Positions 8,695-18,531 are shown, counted from the first letter of the stretch. The stretch: DNA of 64,000 nt from Pusillimonas sp. (GCF_029263785.1 NZ_JAJUFE010000003.1:56413-120412); one strand, 5' to 3'. Made by a program: numbers and translations. Notes: generated by a model from the sequence alone, not told the origin.

Positions 8695-9921
8695 CTATCG
8701 CTGGTAGGCGGTTTCACCATGTTCATAGACATCCAGGCCCTGGCGTTCGGCTTCCACACTGACACGCAGGCCGCAGACCTTGTCAGCGATGAAGTAGGCA
8801 ATCCATGACACGATGGCGCACCAGACCACGGTGATCAAAATGCCTTCGAACTGGATCCAGAGCTGGTAGGGCACCTGGCTGAGCGACTCGAGGCCCGGGC
8901 CACCCAAAGCCTGGGCGTTGAACAGGCCGGTGAGCATGGCACCGACGATTCCACCTACGCCGTGGATGCCAAATACGTCCAGTGCGTCATCGGCGCGCAG
9001 CATACGCTTCAGGCCGGTAACTCCCCAGACGCATGCGGCACCGGTTACCGCACCGATGATCAGTGCGCCGACAGGGCCGACCAGGCCGGCGGCAGGTGTG
9101 ATGCCCACAAGTCCTGCGACTGCGCCAGATGCCGCACCTAACAGTGAGGGTTTGCCTTTCGATACCCACTCAACCGCGAGCCAGGCCAGGACGGCGGCTG
9201 CCGTGGCAACCAGTGTGTTGAAGAAGGCGAGGGCGGCTACTTCGTTCGCGCCGAGCGCAGAGCCGGCATTGAACCCAAACCAGCCCACCCATAGCAAGGA
9301 TGCGCCTATCATGGTCAGGGGCAGGTTGTGCGGGGGCATGGCCTCTTGCCGATAACCCAGACGGCTGCCAATGTAGTAGGCGCCGACCAAGCCCGCAACA
9401 CCGGCGTTAATGTGCACCACTGTGCCACCCGCGAAATCCAGTGCGCCGCGCTCGAACAACCAGCCGCCAGGTGCCCACACCATATGAGCGATCGGCAGAT
9501 AGCCAAAGGTCATCCAGAGCGCAGCGAAAAGCAGCACGGCGCCAAACCGGGCGCGTTCCGCGAATCCGCCTACGATCAGGGCGCAAGTAATGCCTGCAAA
9601 GGTGGCCTGGAAAGAGGCGAAGCTCAATTCCGGAATGGTTCCGGACAGTTCGAGGTTCATTGAACCCAGTTGGGCAATACCGTCGAACAGGACGCGAGAG
9701 AATCCACCGATAATCGAGTTGCCTTCGGTGAAAGCCAGGGAGTATCCGTAGATGAACCACAATATGACCGCCAGACAGAACACCCCCAGTACCTGAGCAA
9801 GTACCGAAAGCACATTTTTCGAACGAACGAGGCCGCCGTAAAACAGTGCAAGGCCCGGTACCACCATCAGTAGAACTAGTATCGTCGAGACGCTTACCCA
9901 GACGAAATCGGCTTTATCCAT
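8695..9921 (-). CDS. amtB: Ammonium transporter AmtB
   Basis: Inner-membrane ammonium channel of 408 aa with eleven or so hydrophobic segments. It begins directly with a membrane segment and has no cleaved signal. The pore histidines are visible in VVHINAGVAG and FGIHGVGGIVG, and the recruitment aspartate lies in DFAGGTVVH. It follows glnK after a 14-nt gap and has a strong AGAGGAGA ribosome-binding site. GlnK is known to block AmtB under nitrogen excess, so the gene pair forms a self-contained regulatory unit. Confidence 0.95.
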   Translation of the reverse strand: MDKADFVWVSVSTILVLLMVVPGLALFYGGLVRSKNVLSVLAQVLGVFCLAVILWFIYGYSLAFTEGNSIIGGFSRVLFDGIAQLGSMNLELSGTIPELSFASFQATFAGITCALIVGGFAERARFGAVLLFAALWMTFGYLPIAHMVWAPGGWLFERGALDFAGGTVVHINAGVAGLVGAYYIGSRLGYRQEAMPPHNLPLTMIGASLLWVGWFGFNAGSALGANEVAALAFFNTLVATAAAVLAWLAVEWVSKGKPSLLGAASGAVAGLVGITPAAGLVGPVGALIIGAVTGAACVWGVTGLKRMLRADDALDVFGIHGVGGIVGAMLTGLFNAQALGGPGLESLSQVPYQLWIQFEGILITVVWCAIVSWIAYFIADKVCGLRVSVEAERQGLDVYEHGETAYQR

Positions 9922-9935
9922 TATGGTTTCTCCTC

Positions 9936-10307
<372 letters not shown>

Positions 10308-10312
10308 CTAAC

Positions 10313-10327
10313 GCAACAACTGTGCCA
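10313..10327 (-). promoter_or_regulatory. Sigma-54 (RpoN) promoter of glnK-amtB
   Basis: Read on the minus strand the sequence is TGGCAC-N5-TTGC, a full match to the -24/-12 consensus, with the -12 element 39 bp before the glnK ATG. Nitrogen-responsive transcription is the established pattern for this operon. Confidence 0.85.
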
Positions 10328-10471
10328 ATTTCAACGACGTCTGCCACGCACCGCGTGAGCATGAAAACCATGATTTGTGTGCGCTTGAAGCGATTGGCTT
10401 TAAAAACCGGTCGTGCAGAAGGCTCTCGGCCCACGTGTCCAAGCCTCGTCCCGCACAGATCCGGTGCGCGG

Positions 10472-10486
10472 GCACCAGGCTGGTGC
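10472..10486. promoter_or_regulatory. NtrC-type enhancer site
   Basis: GCACCA-GGC-TGGTGC is a perfect inverted repeat matching the known NtrC site GCACCA-N3-TGGTGC. It lies about 150 bp upstream of the sigma-54 promoter, a normal enhancer distance. Confidence 0.75.
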
Positions 10487-10652
10487 AGGCATGGCAAACT
10501 GTTGTGCGGTACGGGCCAGGGGGTAACAAAACGTGGTCAGGGCGGGGGTTTTGTGTCGTGATGTAGTTGCCTCAGGGCAGTCGGAACCCACCGTTTAAGC
10601 CTGTGCGGCATAGGCTTGCACTCATTTTGAGGGGTTTTGCCAGGGTGTGCGT

Positions 10653-10669
10653 TGTAATCGAGAATTACA
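10653..10669. repeat. Inverted repeat TGTAAT-N5-ATTACA
   Basis: Perfect 6-bp arms (10653-10658 and 10664-10669). The right arm overlaps a TACACT hexamer that could be a -10 for the downstream lipoprotein gene, so it could be an operator. No regulator can be named. Confidence 0.45.
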
Positions 10670-10704
10670 CTAGCTTCACGTGGGTTCTACAGTCGGTGGC
10701 TAGA

Positions 10705-10730
10705 CTTGTAACCAAGGCGGTTGTTACAAG
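10705..10730. repeat. Inverted repeat CTTGTAAC-N10-GTTACAAG
   Basis: Perfect 8-bp arms (10705-10712 and 10723-10730) 36 bp after the first inverted repeat. Both share a TGTAA/TTACA core, which suggests one regulator reading two sites, or an RNA hairpin in the lipoprotein mRNA leader. Confidence 0.45.
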
Positions 10731-10803
10731 CCCGCTGCAAAACCGTCAGTCGCATCGGGCTCGCTTTTTACTGACCGCGACTCTCTACAAAGTGAGGAAT
10801 CCC

Positions 10804-11067
10804 ATGAAGAAAACACGCACTTATCTGGCCGTCATGGCTATGGCAGCATCAGTCAGCCTGCTTGCTGCATGCTCGAACGAAGACGACACCGCAGCGCCTG
10901 CAGACACCGCACCACCTCCGGCTGCGTCGCCTGCGGATCCGATGACCAGCCCCGGAGCCAGCCCTTCGACGAGTCCCACCGACCCAATGACGCCTCCTGA
11001 CTCTGGTGCCCCCGCTGCGCCGCCTCCCAGCAGCTCCATGAGCGACGCAACCGAGTCGGCATCGTAA
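10804..11067 (+). CDS. Small Pro/Ser-rich lipoprotein, function unknown
   Basis: 87-residue predicted lipoprotein. The signal peptide has KKTR, a hydrophobic core and the lipobox LLAAC with C23 as the lipidated cysteine. The mature part is low-complexity, rich in Pro, Ala, Ser, Thr and Asp, with repeated DPM(T) triplets (PADPMTSP, PTDPMTPP). No catalytic domain is visible; such tails often act as flexible linkers. The ATG at 10804 has a GAGG ribosome-binding site 7 nt upstream. A good terminator follows, so it is probably a single-gene transcript. Confidence 0.75.
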   Translation: MKKTRTYLAVMAMAASVSLLAACSNEDDTAAPADTAPPPAASPADPMTSPGASPSTSPTDPMTPPDSGAPAAPPPSSSMSDATESAS

Positions 11068-11127
11068 GTCGCAGGACTGGCAGATGCTTTCCAGGCTTTG
11101 AACTTTCATTCATTGCCGGGTTGACGG

Positions 11128-11155
11128 ATGGACCGCAATCTTGCGGTCCATTTTT
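11128..11155 (+). terminator. Intrinsic terminator after the lipoprotein gene
   Basis: An 11-bp perfect stem (11128-11138 with 11141-11151) around ATGGACCGCAA, followed by a run of T residues ending at 11155. Confidence 0.85.
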
Positions 11156-11237
11156 CGTAGCACTACTGGCCAGCGCAATTGACGGCAATTCATTACACTA
11201 GAGCCAGACGAGTATCAACGATTATCCGGAGCACATC

Positions 11238-11498
11238 ATGGCCAACCGCAGCGATTTTTTTGAAGAGTTTCAGAAGAATATATCCGAGCTGATTGCCAGG
11301 AGCCCGGCCGCGGACATCGAGCGCAACGTAAAGGCCATGATGTCGCAAACATTTTCGCGCCTCGATCTCATTACCCGAGAAGAGTTCGAAACACAATCCC
11401 AGTTGCTGGAACGAGCCCTGGCACGAATTTCAGTACTCGAGGCCAAGGTGCAGGCCCTCGAAACCTCTGCCAGGCTAAACGCTGCACCCGACGAATAG
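11238..11498 (+). CDS. ubiK: UbiK-family ubiquinone biosynthesis accessory factor (BMFP domain)
   Basis: 86-residue protein of the YqiC/UbiK family, an accessory factor that helps the cytosolic ubiquinone-making complex in aerobic growth. The N-terminal half is amphipathic; the C-terminal half (LERALARISVLEAKVQALE) is a clear coiled coil, as known for the trimeric family. Length is typical. It is followed by comM in the same direction, an arrangement I recognise from other betaproteobacteria. Confidence 0.85.
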   Translation: MANRSDFFEEFQKNISELIARSPAADIERNVKAMMSQTFSRLDLITREEFETQSQLLERALARISVLEAKVQALETSARLNAAPDE

Positions 11499-11647
11499 CC
11501 GACCATGCCCGTGGCCTGAGCCATTTTCATGGCCTGACTCATGTCCATTTGTGCTTTCCACACGGACATTTAGTTCTCAACCGGGTTCCGGGCCGCTGCA
11601 GGCCAACGCATACTGCAATTGATCTGTCATCAATGGAGTGTGCTCCC

Positions 11648-13195
11648 ATGTCTTTGGCTGTGCTGGCGAGCCAGGCTCTGTGCGGGCTTCAGGGCTTTGC
11701 CGTCCGGGTTGAAGTTCATGTTGGACCCGGTCTGCCTTCGTTTGTCATTGTGGGCCTGCCAGATACCGGTGTGCGGGAAAGCCGCGAGCGTGTACGGTCA
11801 GCAATTATCAGCAGCGGCTTTGAATTTCCTGCCGGCCGCATCACTGTCAATCTGGCGCCGGCCGACTTGCCCAAGGAATCCGGTCGCTTCGACCTGGCCA
11901 TAGCTATCGGGGTACTGGCAGCATCGGGTCAGATGGCACAGCCCGACGACACATCGGCGAGCGGTCTCGCTCCCGATTTCAGCAACTATGTCTTTGCCGG
12001 CGAGCTGTCGTTGACAGGTGCCATCGTACCAATCGCAGCGCCCCTTGCGATTGCGCTTTCCGTCAAGCAATCCACTCCCGGGGCAAAGTTGATCTTGCCG
12101 GTCGCCAGTGCGGGGATGGCGGCCCATGTGCCCGACCTGTCCGTTTATCAGGCGGGTAGTCTGTCTCAGGTGGTGAAGCATTTTTGTGAGGATGCCACGC
12201 TTGCATTGGCGTCGGCCGTGCACATGAAAGCGGCAGACGCTTCTTTCATGTGCATGTCGCAGGTTCGTGGGCAAGCTCAAGCGCGCCGGGCACTCGAAGT
12301 TGCCGCCAGCGGCGGACACAGCCTGCTTATGTCCGGTCCGCCGGGTGCCGGTAAAAGCATGCTTGCGCACCGGCTGCCGGGGCTCCTTCCGGCCCTGACA
12401 ACCCAGCAGTCACTTGAGGTTGCGGCTTTAGCCAGCATAGGAGGCAAGGAACCCAGGTTCAGCATGGAACCTCCTTTTCGGGCGCCACACCATTCTGCAA
12501 CCATGCCGGCCCTGGTAGGCGGAGGTTTACGCCCCAAGCCGGGCGAGATCAGCCTTGCCCACCACGGCGTCCTGTTTCTGGATGAGTTGCCCGAGTTTCA
12601 ACGTCCGGTGCTTGAGGCGCTCCGCGAGCCTATTGAAACCGGCGTGGTTTCAATCGCTCGTGCCAGTATGACATTGAGCTTTCCCGCTCGCTTTCAACTG
12701 GTTGCTGCCATGAACCCCTGTCCTTGTGGTTGGCTGGGTCATTCACGTATGCGCTGTTCCTGCACGCCAGACCGAATTGACAAATACCGTGGCCGAATCT
12801 CGGGGCCTTTGCTGGATCGTATCGACTTGCGCCTTAGCCTTTCGGCGCTGGAAAGCAAATGGTTGACGGCACCTGCGACCGAGACTTCTGAGCGAATCAG
12901 GCTGCGCGTGCAGGAATCCCGTGACAGACAGTGGACACGACAGGCTTGCCTTAACGGCGACCTCGACGTGGATGGAATTGACCAGCATTGTGTTTTATCG
13001 CAAGACGCACAGACCCTGTTGCGTGAGGCCATGGCCCGATGGCATTGGTCGGGGCGTGTTGTTCATCGTGTAATGCGGGTGGCACGCAGTTTGGCGGATA
13101 TGGCAGAGCACGACACCATTTCCGGCGATCATATCGCCGAAGCCGCCGGATTTCGGCAGCCGTGGGACGACGATACATGTCGTCGCTCCTCCTAG
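11648..13195 (+). CDS. comM: YifB/ComM family Mg-chelatase-like AAA+ ATPase
   Basis: 515-residue AAA+ protein related to ComM, a hexameric helicase promoting branch migration during natural transformation. An N-terminal ChlI-type domain (LPSFVIVGLPDTGVRESRER) precedes the ATPase core with Walker A GPPGAGKS (residues 230-237) and Walker B VLFLDELPEF, and a C-terminal helical domain with the RVMRVARSLADM sensor region. A CxCGxxGH...C cluster (NPCPCGWLGH, RCSC) is present as in the family. The start at 11648 has GGAG upstream; an in-frame extension to 11549 has no family match. Confidence 0.92.
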   Translation: MSLAVLASQALCGLQGFAVRVEVHVGPGLPSFVIVGLPDTGVRESRERVRSAIISSGFEFPAGRITVNLAPADLPKESGRFDLAIAIGVLAASGQMAQPDDTSASGLAPDFSNYVFAGELSLTGAIVPIAAPLAIALSVKQSTPGAKLILPVASAGMAAHVPDLSVYQAGSLSQVVKHFCEDATLALASAVHMKAADASFMCMSQVRGQAQARRALEVAASGGHSLLMSGPPGAGKSMLAHRLPGLLPALTTQQSLEVAALASIGGKEPRFSMEPPFRAPHHSATMPALVGGGLRPKPGEISLAHHGVLFLDELPEFQRPVLEALREPIETGVVSIARASMTLSFPARFQLVAAMNPCPCGWLGHSRMRCSCTPDRIDKYRGRISGPLLDRIDLRLSLSALESKWLTAPATETSERIRLRVQESRDRQWTRQACLNGDLDVDGIDQHCVLSQDAQTLLREAMARWHWSGRVVHRVMRVARSLADMAEHDTISGDHIAEAAGFRQPWDDDTCRRSS

Positions 13196-13223
13196 AAAGT
13201 GAACCTGCATGCATTCAACTAGC

Positions 13224-13252
13224 TGCACAAAAAGGCAAATTCTGGGTATAAT
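13224..13252 (+). promoter_or_regulatory. Sigma-70 promoter for rpmI-rplT
   Basis: -35 TGCACA (13224-13229), a 17-bp spacer and a consensus -10 TATAAT (13247-13252). It begins just after the comM stop, so the ribosomal-protein operon has its own transcription start. Confidence 0.7.
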
Positions 13253-13419
13253 CAAGAGCTTTTCCTGGAACTGCCCCTTTAACGCAACAGGCATTTATAG
13301 CGGCCAGGTACCTGGCCTATATACGGCCGGTTGGGTCCGATAGGCGGGCCATTGGGCACCATTGGTGCGCCGATGTGCCTGGCAAGCAAGGGGTTGGGTC
13401 CTTCAGGAAAAGGTAATAA

Positions 13420-13512
13420 ATGACTTTAAGTTGGTGGCGCAATATTGGCACAGTTTTTTTGTCGCTGTTGTTGCTTTACCGGCTTTGTGGGTTGAGCAAG
13501 TGTTGCTTTTAA
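13420..13512 (+). CDS. Hydrophobic 30-residue open frame in the rpmI leader
   Basis: Reads [10 protein letters not shown] followed by a leucine-rich stretch ([12 protein letters not shown]) and ends CCF-stop. An AGGAAAAGG ribosome-binding sequence (13404-13412) sits 7 nt before the ATG. The hydrophobic core could be one membrane segment. It could be a small membrane protein, a leader peptide whose translation affects rpmI, or chance. It ends 44 nt before the rpmI ATG, in a different frame. I do not recognise it. Confidence 0.4.
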   Translation: MTLSWWRNIGTVFLSLLLLYRLCGLSKCCF

Positions 13513-13556
13513 GTTGGGCAACCACCTGCGGTCATAAATCACAACAGAGTTTCAAC

Positions 13557-13754
13557 ATGCCTAAAATGAAAACCAAACGGGGCGCTGCCAAGCGTTTCGT
13601 GGTTCGGGGTAGTGGTTCCATCAAGCGCGGACAGGCGTTCAAACGTCACATCCTCACCAAAAAAACGACCAAGAACAAACGCCAGCTGCGCGGATCGACC
13701 GCCGTGCATAAAGCGGATGTCGCATCGGTCAAGGCAATGCTGCCTTACGCTTGA
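13557..13754 (+). CDS. rpmI: 50S ribosomal protein L35
   Basis: 65-residue basic large-subunit protein with the family pattern [21 protein letters not shown] and [16 protein letters not shown]. The ATG at 13557 gives the normal length; the in-frame extension upstream is not conserved. rplT follows 19 nt later. The pair usually sits directly after infC, but here a block of about 8.4 kb with other genes separates them. Confidence 0.97.
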   Translation: MPKMKTKRGAAKRFVVRGSGSIKRGQAFKRHILTKKTTKNKRQLRGSTAVHKADVASVKAMLPYA

Positions 13755-13773
13755 TATTTAACGGAGAACTACT

Positions 13774-14133
13774 ATGCCACGCGTAAAACGCGGCGTTACC
13801 GCTCGCGCTCGTCACAAGAAAGTCATCAGTGCTGCCAAGGGATATCGCGGTCGTCGCGGTAATGTCTTCCGGGTAGCCAAACAGGCCGTCATGAAGGCCG
13901 GTCAGTACGCCTATCGCGATCGTCGCAATAAAAAGCGTACCTTCCGTGCCCTGTGGATCACCCGTATCAACGCAGGCTGCCGCGAATTGGGTATCACATA
14001 CAGCGCGTTCATCGCCGGTACCAAGAAAGCCTCTATCGAACTCGATCGTAAAGTGCTCGCCGACATGGCAGTAAACGACAAAGCCGGATTTGCGGCAGTC
14101 GTGGCTCAGGCACGTGCAGCATTGGCTGCCTGA
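13774..14133 (+). CDS. rplT: 50S ribosomal protein L20
   Basis: 119-residue basic protein needed for early 50S assembly, and a known autoregulator of rpmI-rplT in other bacteria. It begins [16 protein letters not shown], with the [13 protein letters not shown] and [19 protein letters not shown] blocks in place. Length is standard. A GGAGA ribosome-binding site precedes the ATG. pheS follows after about 110 nt containing a short hairpin (14185-14205). Confidence 0.97.
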   Translation: MPRVKRGVTARARHKKVISAAKGYRGRRGNVFRVAKQAVMKAGQYAYRDRRNKKRTFRALWITRINAGCRELGITYSAFIAGTKKASIELDRKVLADMAVNDKAGFAAVVAQARAALAA

Positions 14134-14242
14134 TAGCCGTTTCGATCACGATATTGTGTTGTTGCGAACGGGGCTCTAGGGCCTGTTGATGCCGGCGGCG
14201 TCAACGACCCTGCAGCTCCGTTTGCTTTTGGAAGCCAAAAAC

Positions 14243-15265
14243 ATGACTCCTCCGGTGGATGACCTGATCGCACAGGCACAAGAGCTTTTCGCCCAAGCCA
14301 ACGACACCAACGCGCTCGAAAACGCCAAGGCGCGATTTCTGGGCAAGCAGGGTGAATTGACCGCGCTGTTGAAAGGGTTGGCCAAGCTCGACCCAGAACA
14401 AAAGCGTGAGCAGGGTGGGCGCATCAATCAGGCCAAGCAGCAGATCGAAAATCTGCTCAATGAGCGGCGCGCACAGCTCGCTCAAGCTGAGCTGGAGAAG
14501 CGCCTGGCCGCCGAAACCATCGATGTGACCTTGCCCGGGCGGGGTCGGGGCATAGGCGGAATCCATCCGGTCATCCAGACCTGGCAGCGCGTGCAGGCCA
14601 TTTTTGCTTCAATAGGATTTGATTGCGCCGACGGTCCGGAAATCGAAGATGACTGGACCAATTTCACGGCACTTAATAATCCCGAAAATCATCCGGCGCG
14701 GTCCATGCAGGACACCTTTTACGTCGACATGCAAGACGAAAAGGGTCTGCCACTGCTATTGCGGACACACACCAGTCCCATGCAGGTCCGTTACGCGCGC
14801 ATGCACAAGCCCCCGATCAAAGTGATCGCCCCGGGACGCACGTATCGGGTCGACAGCGATGCCACCCATTCGCCCATGTTCCATCAGGTCGAAGGTCTAT
14901 GGATTGCCGAGGACATTTCATTTGCCGACCTCAAGGGTGTATACACCGATTTTCTGCGTGCGTTCTTTGAAACCGACGATCTGTCCGTCCGTTTCCGTCC
15001 TTCTTTCTTTCCTTTCACCGAGCCGTCTGCCGAGGTTGACATGATGTTCACCTCGGGGCCGAACCAGGGACGCTGGCTCGAAATCTCCGGCTCGGGCCAG
15101 GTTCATCCGCAGGTGGTGCGCAATTTCGGGCTCGATCCCGAACGCTACATAGGCTTTGCTTTTGGCTCGGGCCTTGAGCGTCTGACAATGTTGCGCTACG
15201 GCGTCAACGACCTTCGCCAGTTTTTTGAAGGCGACCTGCGCTTCCTGCGTCAATTCAATCGCTAG
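14243..15265 (+). CDS. pheS: Phenylalanine--tRNA ligase alpha subunit
   Basis: Catalytic subunit of the heterotetrameric class II PheRS, 340 aa. The N-terminal coiled coil (about 1-90) precedes the catalytic core with [35 protein letters not shown] (motif 2 region with [12 protein letters not shown]) and motif 3 [17 protein letters not shown]. The ATG at 14243 has GGAAG upstream and matches relatives' starts; an in-frame start at 14186 would add residues lacking family support. No phenylalanine-rich leader peptide like pheM is visible upstream. Confidence 0.96.
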   Translation: MTPPVDDLIAQAQELFAQANDTNALENAKARFLGKQGELTALLKGLAKLDPEQKREQGGRINQAKQQIENLLNERRAQLAQAELEKRLAAETIDVTLPGRGRGIGGIHPVIQTWQRVQAIFASIGFDCADGPEIEDDWTNFTALNNPENHPARSMQDTFYVDMQDEKGLPLLLRTHTSPMQVRYARMHKPPIKVIAPGRTYRVDSDATHSPMFHQVEGLWIAEDISFADLKGVYTDFLRAFFETDDLSVRFRPSFFPFTEPSAEVDMMFTSGPNQGRWLEISGSGQVHPQVVRNFGLDPERYIGFAFGSGLERLTMLRYGVNDLRQFFEGDLRFLRQFNR

Positions 15266-15308
15266 GCGCCCATCGCGCCGGCTGACTGTAACGGACTGAC
15301 TACACATC

Positions 15309-17714
15309 ATGCAATTTCCGGAATCCTGGCTACGCACGTTCGTAAATCCCGATATTTCCACTGACGAGCTGTCTCATCGGCTCACGATGGCGGGGCTTGA
15401 GGTTGAAGAAACCCAGCCTGTGGCGCCACCTTTCAGCGAGATCGTGGTTGCACATATCGTCGAGATCGAAAAGCACCCCGATGCCGATAAATTGCGGGTT
15501 TGTAAGGTAGACGACGGCTCTGGAGAGCTTTTGCAGATTGTTTGCGGAGCCCCCAATGCGGCGGCAGGCATGAAAGCGCCATTGGCGCGTATCGGTGCCC
15601 AGCTGCCGGACGGCATGAAGATTCGCAAGGCAAAGATGCGCGGGGTTGAATCCTTCGGGATGCTGTGCTCGGCACGCGAGTTGGGGCTGTCCCAGGATCA
15701 CGCCGGCCTGCTGGAGCTCGATTCCGAGGCCCCGGTGGGCCGTTCGTTGCGAGAGGTTCTTGATCTGGACGATACCTTGTTCACCATCAAGATGACTCCC
15801 AACCGGGCTGACTGCCTGTCGATACTCGGAGTGGCTCGCGAAGTGTCCGCACTTACCGGTGCACCGCTTTCTGTACCCCAAATTACACCTGCGCCTGTCT
15901 CGATCAATGACCGCCTGCCGGTAAACGTGGTGTCTCCGGACCTTTGCGGCCGCTTTGCCGGACGCATCATCCGCGGCGTGAACGCGCGTGCAAAAACGCC
16001 GGACTGGATGGTTTCCCGACTCGAGCGGGCAGGGCAGCGCTCTGTTTCCGCGCTGGTTGACGTTTCCAACTACCTGATGATCGAGCTGGGTCGCCCAACG
16101 CACGTTTTTGACCTGAAACGCATTCACGGTGGCCTTACCGTACGCTGGGCCAAGGAGGGCGAAAAGCTCACGCTGCTCAATGGCCAGACGGTCGAGCTGG
16201 CGCCGGATGTCGGAATCATTGCCGCCGGCGACGTCGTCGAAAGCATGGCGGGCATCATGGGTGGCGAAGCCACTGCAGTGACTCTGGATACCACCGACAT
16301 TTACGTTGAAGCGGCGTTCTGGTGGCCCGACGCCATCATGGGCAAAGCCCGCCGATACAAGTTCGGCTCGGAAGCAAGCCATCGCTTCGAGCGGGGTGTT
16401 GACTTCCAGAATGTCGTTCGCGACCTCGAACGCATCACGCAGCTTATCCTTGAAATCTGTGGCGGCCAGGCCGGACCGGTTGACGACCAGGAAATTAACC
16501 TGCCGCAGCGTAAACCTGTGGCGATGCGTCTCGAACGCTGTCATCGGGTCTTGGGCGTCCCGGTTGAGCAGGCCGAGGTCGAGCGCATTTTCAACAGCCT
16601 GGGCCTTGACTGGAGCCTCACTGACGGTGTCTTCAGCGTCGTGCCCCCTTCATACCGCTTTGATATCGAGATCGAAGAAGATCTGATCGAAGAGGTTGCC
16701 CGCATTTACGGTTTCGAGCGCCTGCCCGATCAGCCCCCTCGTGCACGTGCCAACATGCGCATCGATCCCGAGTCAGTGCGTGGTCCTCACGCCTTGCGTC
16801 ATGCCATGGCAGCAATGGACTATCAAGAAGTGATCAACTTCTCGTTCGTGCAGGACGAGTGGGAGCGCCAGTATGCCGGAAACAACGATCCCATCCGACT
16901 GTTGAACCCCATCGCGAGCCAACTCGCGGTCATGCGTTCGAGCCTGATTGCCGGCCTGGTCGATAATATTCGCCACAACGCAAATCGAAAGCAGTCACGA
17001 GTTCGGGTATTTGAACTAGGACGGGTCTTTTATCGTGATCCATCGGTACAAGCCGGAGAATTAAGTGTTGCCGGAGTCGCGCAGCCTCAGCGCCTGGCTG
17101 GTGCCGCGTGGGGCCCGGCCGTGGATGAGCAATGGGGTGTTCCCGTGCGTCAGGTGGATTTCTTTGATGTCAAGAAGGACGTTGAAACCCTCCTGGGGAA
17201 ACGTGCCGCCCAATTGCGCTGTGTCGCTGCAGAGTATCCGGCGCTGCATCCGGGCCGTAGTGCCCGACTGGAGCTGGACGGTCAGGCCATTGGCTGGATC
17301 GGCGAATTGCATCCCCGCCTGAGCAGGGAAGCCGATCTGGCTCACCCGCCTGTGGTCTTCGAACTGGATGTCGCCGCTATCGACTCCGTGGCCTTACCTG
17401 CGCCGCGCGAACTTTCGCGTCAGCCGGTCGTGGTCCGCGATCTGTCTGTCTGGGTGAATGAGAACGTCTTGTATCAGGATTTACTCGACACCCTTACCCA
17501 AACTATTGAATCTGATGCTACTCTTGGCATTGTTCAGCACATTGGGCTTTTCGACGTATGGCGCGATCCCTCGGGAAGCGGCGAGAAAAGCATGGCCCTG
17601 CATTTCCGGCTTCAGGACGAACAGGTTACTTTGGACGACGCCCGTGTCGAAGAATGCATGAGCCGGTTGTTGCAGGCCCTCGTCGACACCCACGGTGCGC
17701 GCCAGCGTGCTTAA
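15309..17714 (+). CDS. pheT: Phenylalanine--tRNA ligase beta subunit
   Basis: Partner of PheS, 801 aa, carrying the editing activity. Domain order is visible: an N-terminal OB-fold tRNA-binding domain (about residues 40-150, [22 protein letters not shown]), the B3/B4 editing domain (about 210-390), the B5 domain, a catalytic-like core (about 480-690), and a C-terminal anticodon-binding FDX-ACB domain (about 705-800, [11 protein letters not shown]). Full length. ihfA starts 12 nt after its stop. Confidence 0.96.
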   Translation: MQFPESWLRTFVNPDISTDELSHRLTMAGLEVEETQPVAPPFSEIVVAHIVEIEKHPDADKLRVCKVDDGSGELLQIVCGAPNAAAGMKAPLARIGAQLPDGMKIRKAKMRGVESFGMLCSARELGLSQDHAGLLELDSEAPVGRSLREVLDLDDTLFTIKMTPNRADCLSILGVAREVSALTGAPLSVPQITPAPVSINDRLPVNVVSPDLCGRFAGRIIRGVNARAKTPDWMVSRLERAGQRSVSALVDVSNYLMIELGRPTHVFDLKRIHGGLTVRWAKEGEKLTLLNGQTVELAPDVGIIAAGDVVESMAGIMGGEATAVTLDTTDIYVEAAFWWPDAIMGKARRYKFGSEASHRFERGVDFQNVVRDLERITQLILEICGGQAGPVDDQEINLPQRKPVAMRLERCHRVLGVPVEQAEVERIFNSLGLDWSLTDGVFSVVPPSYRFDIEIEEDLIEEVARIYGFERLPDQPPRARANMRIDPESVRGPHALRHAMAAMDYQEVINFSFVQDEWERQYAGNNDPIRLLNPIASQLAVMRSSLIAGLVDNIRHNANRKQSRVRVFELGRVFYRDPSVQAGELSVAGVAQPQRLAGAAWGPAVDEQWGVPVRQVDFFDVKKDVETLLGKRAAQLRCVAAEYPALHPGRSARLELDGQAIGWIGELHPRLSREADLAHPPVVFELDVAAIDSVALPAPRELSRQPVVVRDLSVWVNENVLYQDLLDTLTQTIESDATLGIVQHIGLFDVWRDPSGSGEKSMALHFRLQDEQVTLDDARVEECMSRLLQALVDTHGARQRA

Positions 17715-17726
17715 GGAGTAAACCAC

Positions 17727-18053
17727 ATGACTTCAGACTCGCGTACTTTGACCAAAGCTGAATTGGCCGAGCTGCTTTTCGAGCGGGTGGGGCTGAATAA
17801 ACGGGAAGCCAAAGACATCGTCGATACCTTTTTTGAAGAAATCCGCGAATGTCTCGCACGTGGCACGGCCGTCAAGCTGTCCGGCTTCGGAAACTTTCAG
17901 GTTCGGGACAAGCCCCCGCGTCCGGGGCGCAATCCAAAAACCGGCGAGGTGATCCCCATCGAGGCGCGGCGCGTGGTTACCTTTCATGCCAGCCAGAAGT
18001 TGAAGAGCGCGGTCGAACAAGCCGGAGCAGTTTCGGCAGAGCAGGCCGATTAA
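17727..18053 (+). CDS. ihfA: Integration host factor subunit alpha
   Basis: 108-residue histone-like protein that, with IhfB, bends DNA at specific sites. The conserved core [48 protein letters not shown] and the beta-arm R-NPKTGE-IPI are all present. The C-terminal tail is slightly extended. It belongs to the pheST-ihfA transcription unit, a very common order in proteobacteria. Confidence 0.96.
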   Translation: MTSDSRTLTKAELAELLFERVGLNKREAKDIVDTFFEEIRECLARGTAVKLSGFGNFQVRDKPPRPGRNPKTGEVIPIEARRVVTFHASQKLKSAVEQAGAVSAEQAD

Positions 18054-18135
18054 ACTCAGGTCTTCGGGCATTACGGCTCGGGAAACGTGTGGCCCCGCTG
18101 TGGGGCACCTTTATCAAATACTATAACGTTCGTCC

Positions 18136-18531
18136 ATGAGTTCCACTGAAACCCCCGTTACGCTGCCGCCGATACCGGCCAAACGCTATTTCACTATTGG
18201 TGAAGTCAGCGAATTGTGTTGCGTCAAACCGCATGTACTACGCTATTGGGAACAGGAGTTCACGCAACTCAAGCCAGTCAAGCGCCGCGGTAACCGTCGC
18301 TATTATCAGCATCACGAAGTCCTGCTGATACGTCGCATACGCGATCTGTTGTACGAGCAGGGCTTTACCATCAGTGGCGCGCGCAATCGCCTGGGTGACG
18401 CCCAGGCACCATTTGATCAAGAAGCCGCAATACGTTTAAGCGGTCACGAACTTCAAATGCTTCGTGCAGAGCTGGAAGCAGCACGCGACGATCTGGCCAA
18501 AGCCCTGGGCACAGGCGCCGGCAGTCAATGA
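18136..18531 (+). CDS. MerR-family transcriptional regulator
   Basis: 131-residue DNA-binding protein. The N-terminal MerR winged helix (about residues 16-85) reads YFTIGEVSELCCVKPHVLRYWEQEF and RRGNRRYYQHHEVLLIRRIRDLLYEQGFTI; a short coiled C-terminus follows. No cysteine metal-site pattern typical of metal sensors is seen at the C-terminus. A MerR gene directly after ihfA is standard in this group; its effector is unknown. Its stop overlaps the start of the DUF455 gene. Confidence 0.88.
   Translation: MSSTETPVTLPPIPAKRYFTIGEVSELCCVKPHVLRYWEQEFTQLKPVKRRGNRRYYQHHEVLLIRRIRDLLYEQGFTISGARNRLGDAQAPFDQEAAIRLSGHELQMLRAELEAARDDLAKALGTGAGSQ

Larger units (their letters stand above)
10328..10803. other. 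Intergenic region between glnK and the lipoprotein gene
   Basis: No gene is supported in this stretch; the in-frame extension of the lipoprotein gene upstream to 10567 has no family resemblance. It holds the NtrC site and two separate inverted repeats (10653-10669 and 10705-10730), annotated separately, that lie before the lipoprotein gene. Confidence 0.6.
13196..13556 (+). other. Leader region of the rpmI-rplT operon
   Basis: About 300 nt of leader lie between a predicted start point near 13259 and the rpmI ATG. It contains a 16-nt perfect palindrome GGCCAGGTACCTGGCC (13302-13317), a hairpin GCACC-ATT-GGTGC (13356-13368), two copies of GGTTGGGTCC (13329-13338 and 13392-13401), and a short hydrophobic open frame (13420-13512). 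Ribosomal-protein autoregulation by L20 acts in this kind of leader in other bacteria; here that is only inference. Confidence 0.5.

Noticed and set aside
13449..13465. Sigma-54-like TGGCAC in the rpmI leader
   Set aside because: The required GC of the -12 element is missing (a T-run stands there), and it lies inside the leader ORF behind a consensus sigma-70 promoter.
14134..14242. Phenylalanine leader peptide (pheM-like attenuator) before pheS
   Set aside because: No short frame with a Phe codon run is present; the hairpin at 14185-14205 has no T-run.
15330..16544. 404-codon open frame on the minus strand
   Set aside because: Antisense to pheT; no domain recognised.
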